NCBI GenBank assembly: GCA_005884465.1
Contig: VAZH01000265.1
Location: forward strand, 1 to 7,628
From: Alphaproteobacteria bacterium
GTDB lineage: Bacteria; Pseudomonadota; Alphaproteobacteria; Rhizobiales; Xanthobacteraceae
Direction of reading: 5' to 3'
DNA length: 7,628 bases
Numbering within the stretch: position 1 is the stretch's first letter; each line of letters opens with the position of its first letter. This document shows positions 6,114-7,628 of this stretch, piece by piece. The notes beneath the pieces are model-generated. The model did no database searches and was not told where the DNA came from. It worked only from the letters and a program-made list of their open reading frames with translations. Position numbers and translations under genes: made by a program.

Positions 6114-6359
6114 CTATCCGAATCGATCGCTGTTGCGACGCCGTTTGGACACTTGCTCGACTTCCCAGAGCATCCACACGAAGGCAACGCCGAGGCCGAC
6201 GACGACGCCCAAAAACAGTAACGTCAAGCCGGGGGCTGTGAGCACGGTGAACATCCATAATGCGATGCAAGCGGCGTACCAGCGACTGGCGTCAAAAAAC
6301 GGCCTCGGTGCAAAATACACCAAGGCCGCGGGAATTTTCCCGGCAGTCACGGTCCTCAA
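6114..6359 (-). CDS. Small two-helix membrane protein of unknown function
   Basis: This frame codes for up to 81 residues. After a short N-terminus with APRPFFDASRW come two hydrophobic segments (about 27-42 and 44-65) separated by a Pro-Gly turn (APGL), and the protein ends in a basic tail (KRRRNSDRF). This is a plausible helical hairpin in the inner membrane, with the positive tail predicted cytoplasmic. No named family is recognised. The start is uncertain: TTG 6359 gives the longest frame, and GTG 6350 lies just after GAGGA but with very short spacing. The gene lies 49 bases downstream of the glycine-rich secreted protein gene on the same strand, so the two may be co-transcribed. A hairpin (6351-6376) covers the start region. 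The coherent hydrophobic pattern argues against a random frame, but it has not been checked for conservation. Confidence 0.6.
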   Translation of the reverse strand: MRTVTAGKIPAALVYFAPRPFFDASRWYAACIALWMFTVLTAPGLTLLFLGVVVGLGVAFVWMLWEVEQVSKRRRNSDRFG

Positions 6360-6376
6360 TCTTAATTGACCGGACC
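6351..6376 (-). promoter_or_regulatory. Hairpin over the translation start of the small membrane protein
   Basis: On the plus strand GGTCCTCAAT (6351-6360) pairs with ATTGA (6365-6369) and GGACC (6372-6376), with a two-base bulge and a 4-base loop. In the minus-strand mRNA this folds the intergenic leader onto the GAGGA and the possible TTG or GTG starts. It could tune expression of the downstream gene relative to the upstream one. Confidence 0.35.
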
Positions 6377-6408
6377 GGACATTCTGTCAGCCGTCGAAGG
6401 CGGCGGGA

Positions 6409-6906
6409 TCAGCTGCAGACCTGGACCGGGCGAACGTGCCAACCGGAGTGCGAATGCACGCGCCGCTGCACGACATAGCAGCTGCCATTGTCGTAGTAGG
6501 AATCGTCGTAGGCGTAGTCCGGATATCCGTAGTCGTAGTAGCCGTAATCATAGGGGTAGTAGCCGTAGCCTCCAAAGCCGCGCTCGTGGTGAAACCCATG
6601 GTGGAAACCACCGCCATGGAATCCGCCGCTCGCCATCGTTCCGCTGCGGAATCCACCCCCGCCAAGCGCGCTTGTGCCGCCAAAACTGTCGCCGTGGAAA
6701 CCGCCTCCACCAAAATCGCCGCCGTGGAAGCCGCCTCTGCCGAAACCGCCGCCGCCATGGAAGCCACCGCCAAAGCCTCCGCCACCGCCGTGGGCTCCAC
6801 CTCCGCCGCCCCCACCGCCTCCGCCACCGCGGGCCAAGGCAACAGTCGGCGCAAGCGTGCCAACCGAGGCAGCTGCAATTAGGGCTATGATCGTTTTACG
6901 CAACAT
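6409..6906 (-). CDS. Glycine/tyrosine-rich secreted protein
   Basis: This 165-residue exported protein has a clear signal peptide (MLRKTIIALIAAASV..., probable cleavage after Ala25). Next come an unbroken run of 11 glycines (27-37), Gly/Phe/His repeats of the GGGFHGG type to about residue 112, a Tyr/Asp-rich stretch (GYGYYPYDYGYYDYGYPDY) and a C-terminus with two cysteines (GSCYVVQRRV and VQVCS). Such composition suggests an extracellular or envelope structural protein, or a metal-binding one through the His residues. The family has no firmly known function, and labels such as sulfur globule protein are unreliable. ATG 6906 is chosen over upstream starts because GGAG lies seven bases before it and the signal peptide begins there. 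The glycine run uses all four glycine codons. The broken gene at 5062-5453 shares the signal-peptide start and the GW...V.VC ending. Confidence 0.85.
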   Translation of the reverse strand: MLRKTIIALIAAASVGTLAPTVALARGGGGGGGGGGGAHGGGGGFGGGFHGGGGFGRGGFHGGDFGGGGFHGDSFGGTSALGGGGFRSGTMASGGFHGGGFHHGFHHERGFGGYGYYPYDYGYYDYGYPDYAYDDSYYDNGSCYVVQRRVHSHSGWHVRPVQVCS

Positions 6907-7111
6907 GAGTGTGCTCCGTGAGATGGACAGCTCCCAGCGACTAGACGCATGTAGCAATAGATAGTTTTGGATTCAGGAGTGATAATGGGCAGGGGTCGAT
7001 AGCGTCTGTAAATTCGCGTTTAGTTATCCGCGATTGCCGCTCACACAGTGGCAACAATCACCACACGGATTCTCTCGCCAGCGTTACAACAGGGGATCCT
7101 GAAGTGGAGTG
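6907..7111 (-). promoter_or_regulatory. Upstream region of the glycine-rich secreted protein gene
   Basis: These 205 bases separate two minus-strand genes. The GGAG ribosome binding site (6914-6917) is clear. A TTTACA/CATTAT pair (minus strand, 7012-7007 and 6987-6982) resembles a sigma-70 promoter but with a 19-base spacer, so it is weak. No clear terminator for the upstream gene was found. Confidence 0.3.
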
Positions 7112-7561
7112 CTAGCAGCCGCGGCAAATGCTCTTCAGCTTGCGATCGACGGCCCTGTTTTCGGCATCGATCGCGGCATCGTTACCGGTCGACCGATCCT
7201 TCGACCTCGCCGAGCCGGTCGTCGCCGGCGATCCTGATGAATTGGCGGTGCCAGCGCTGTTGGTGCCCGGCGGCGGCGAAGCAATCTTGGCCGAATTGCC
7301 CGCGCCGCTTGGATCGTTGCCGGAGTTGTTGAGACCGCCGACATTGGCTGGACCGGATGGCACCCCGCTTACGCCAGCCGTACCTGCCCCCGGAGAGCCG
7401 GCATTTGGCGAGCCCGCGGCGCTGCCGGTGCCAGCCGAAGGCCCGCTCGCGGCACTGCCCGCGCTGCTACCGCCGCCACTGCCACTTTGAGCGAACGAGA
7501 TGACTGGCGAAACAAGCAGTGCGATCGCGACGATGGATGTCGTTACAGATGTTCTGGTCAT
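7112..7561 (-). CDS. Secreted Ser/Gly/Ala-rich low-complexity protein with CxxC tail
   Basis: This is a 149-residue exported protein. The signal peptide is clear (MTRTSVTTSIVAIALLVSPV, probable cleavage after SFA, residue 24). Residues about 26-122 are low-complexity Ser, Gly, Ala, Pro, Thr and Asn, likely disordered. The C-terminus is different: a charged helix-like segment (NDAAIDAENRAVDRKLK) ending SICRGC, with cysteines at 146 and 149. A disordered linker plus a short structured cysteine tail suggests that the tail does the work, for instance anchoring, metal binding or disulfide cross-linking. No named family is recognised. ATG 7561 is chosen because AAGGGAG lies seven bases upstream; an in-frame extension to 7621 would put charged sequence before the signal peptide. 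The ribosome binding site lies in a perfect 7-bp hairpin, and a palindrome sits about 50 bases upstream. Confidence 0.8.
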   Translation of the reverse strand: MTRTSVTTSIVAIALLVSPVISFAQSGSGGGSSAGSAASGPSAGTGSAAGSPNAGSPGAGTAGVSGVPSGPANVGGLNNSGNDPSGAGNSAKIASPPPGTNSAGTANSSGSPATTGSARSKDRSTGNDAAIDAENRAVDRKLKSICRGC

Positions 7562-7564
7562 TCC

Positions 7565-7583
7565 GAATCTCCCTTTGAGATTC
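7565..7583 (-). promoter_or_regulatory. Hairpin containing the ribosome binding site of the Ser/Gly/Ala-rich gene
   Basis: GAATCTC (7565-7571) and GAGATTC (7577-7583) form a perfect 7-bp stem with a 5-base loop. The minus-strand ribosome binding site AAGGGAG (7575-7569) lies partly in the loop and partly in the stem, seven bases before the ATG. Confidence 0.45.
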
Positions 7584-7604
7584 AATGACAACGCGATACT
7601 ACTG

Positions 7605-7619
7605 GTTCCGCGCCGGAAC
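7605..7619. promoter_or_regulatory. 15-bp palindrome, possible operator
   Basis: GTTCCG-N3-CGGAAC is a perfect inverted repeat 44 bases upstream of the minus-strand ATG at 7561, within the likely promoter region of the Ser/Gly/Ala-rich secreted protein gene. The regulator is unknown. Confidence 0.35.
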
Positions 7620-7628
7620 AATTTTCGT

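Noticed and set aside
5926..6369. Plus-strand frames of 90-150 residues
   Set aside because: They lack ribosome binding sites and a coherent protein pattern, and overlap the minus-strand two-helix membrane protein.
6796..6828. Eleven-glycine run as a slippage-prone phase-variable repeat
   Set aside because: The run mixes all four glycine codons, so it is not a perfect DNA repeat; selection appears to act on the protein.
6366..6964. Several long plus-strand frames rich in Arg, Pro or Ala
   Set aside because: They are mirror products of the repetitive GGN codons in the minus-strand glycine-rich gene.
7588..7609. Minus-strand GGAAC and CGTT as an EcfG promoter for the gene at 7561
   Set aside because: Only 11 bases separate the two elements, far short of the required 16-17.

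Overview
The window looks like chromosomal DNA of a Bradyrhizobium-type alphaproteobacterium (Nitrobacteraceae). This is judged from the high GC content, the codon use, the protein types (tandem PilZ protein, BTLCP-family protease, glycine-rich secreted proteins) and a near-perfect sigma-EcfG promoter. It is inference: no 16S or other marker gene is present. No tRNA, rRNA, CRISPR array or insertion sequence was found.

Layout. (1) Positions 1-1111, minus strand: a zinc-dependent medium-chain alcohol dehydrogenase, cut by the left edge only near its C-terminus. (2) Positions 1280-2443, plus strand: a 12-helix MFS transporter, divergent from the dehydrogenase across a 168-base gap. (3) Positions 2539-3153, plus: a protein with two PilZ domains, both with intact cyclic-di-GMP-binding motifs. 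A CtrA-like box lies upstream and a 13-bp terminator hairpin downstream. (4) Positions 3154-3473: two terminator-like hairpins, an AT-rich control region with an 18-bp direct repeat, and a hairpin that buries the ribosome binding site of the next gene. (5) Positions 3474-4100, plus: an exported transglutaminase-like cysteine protease (BTLCP/LapG-like) with a complete Cys-His-Asp triad. (6) Positions 4305-4814, plus: a membrane-anchored coiled-coil protein of unknown role.

The right-hand third (about 5060-7561) is a set of small secreted or membrane proteins. A glycine/histidine-rich secreted protein gene (5062-5453, plus) is broken by two single-base frameshifts. A 71-residue membrane protein (5570-5785, plus) lies behind a perfect GGAAC-N16-CGTT general-stress promoter. 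On the minus strand are a small two-helix membrane protein (6114-6359), an intact glycine/tyrosine-rich secreted protein related to the broken one (6409-6906), and a Ser/Gly/Ala-rich secreted protein ending in a CxxC tail (7112-7561).

How the genes may work together. The PilZ protein and the LapG-like protease are neighbours on one strand, which suggests, without proving it, a surface-attachment or cell-envelope function linked to cyclic-di-GMP. The right-hand genes look like an envelope/stress set. I see no complete new defence or mobile system here. The most distinctive signals are the twice-frameshifted secreted gene next to its intact relative, the EcfG promoter, and hairpins overlapping the translation starts of three genes.
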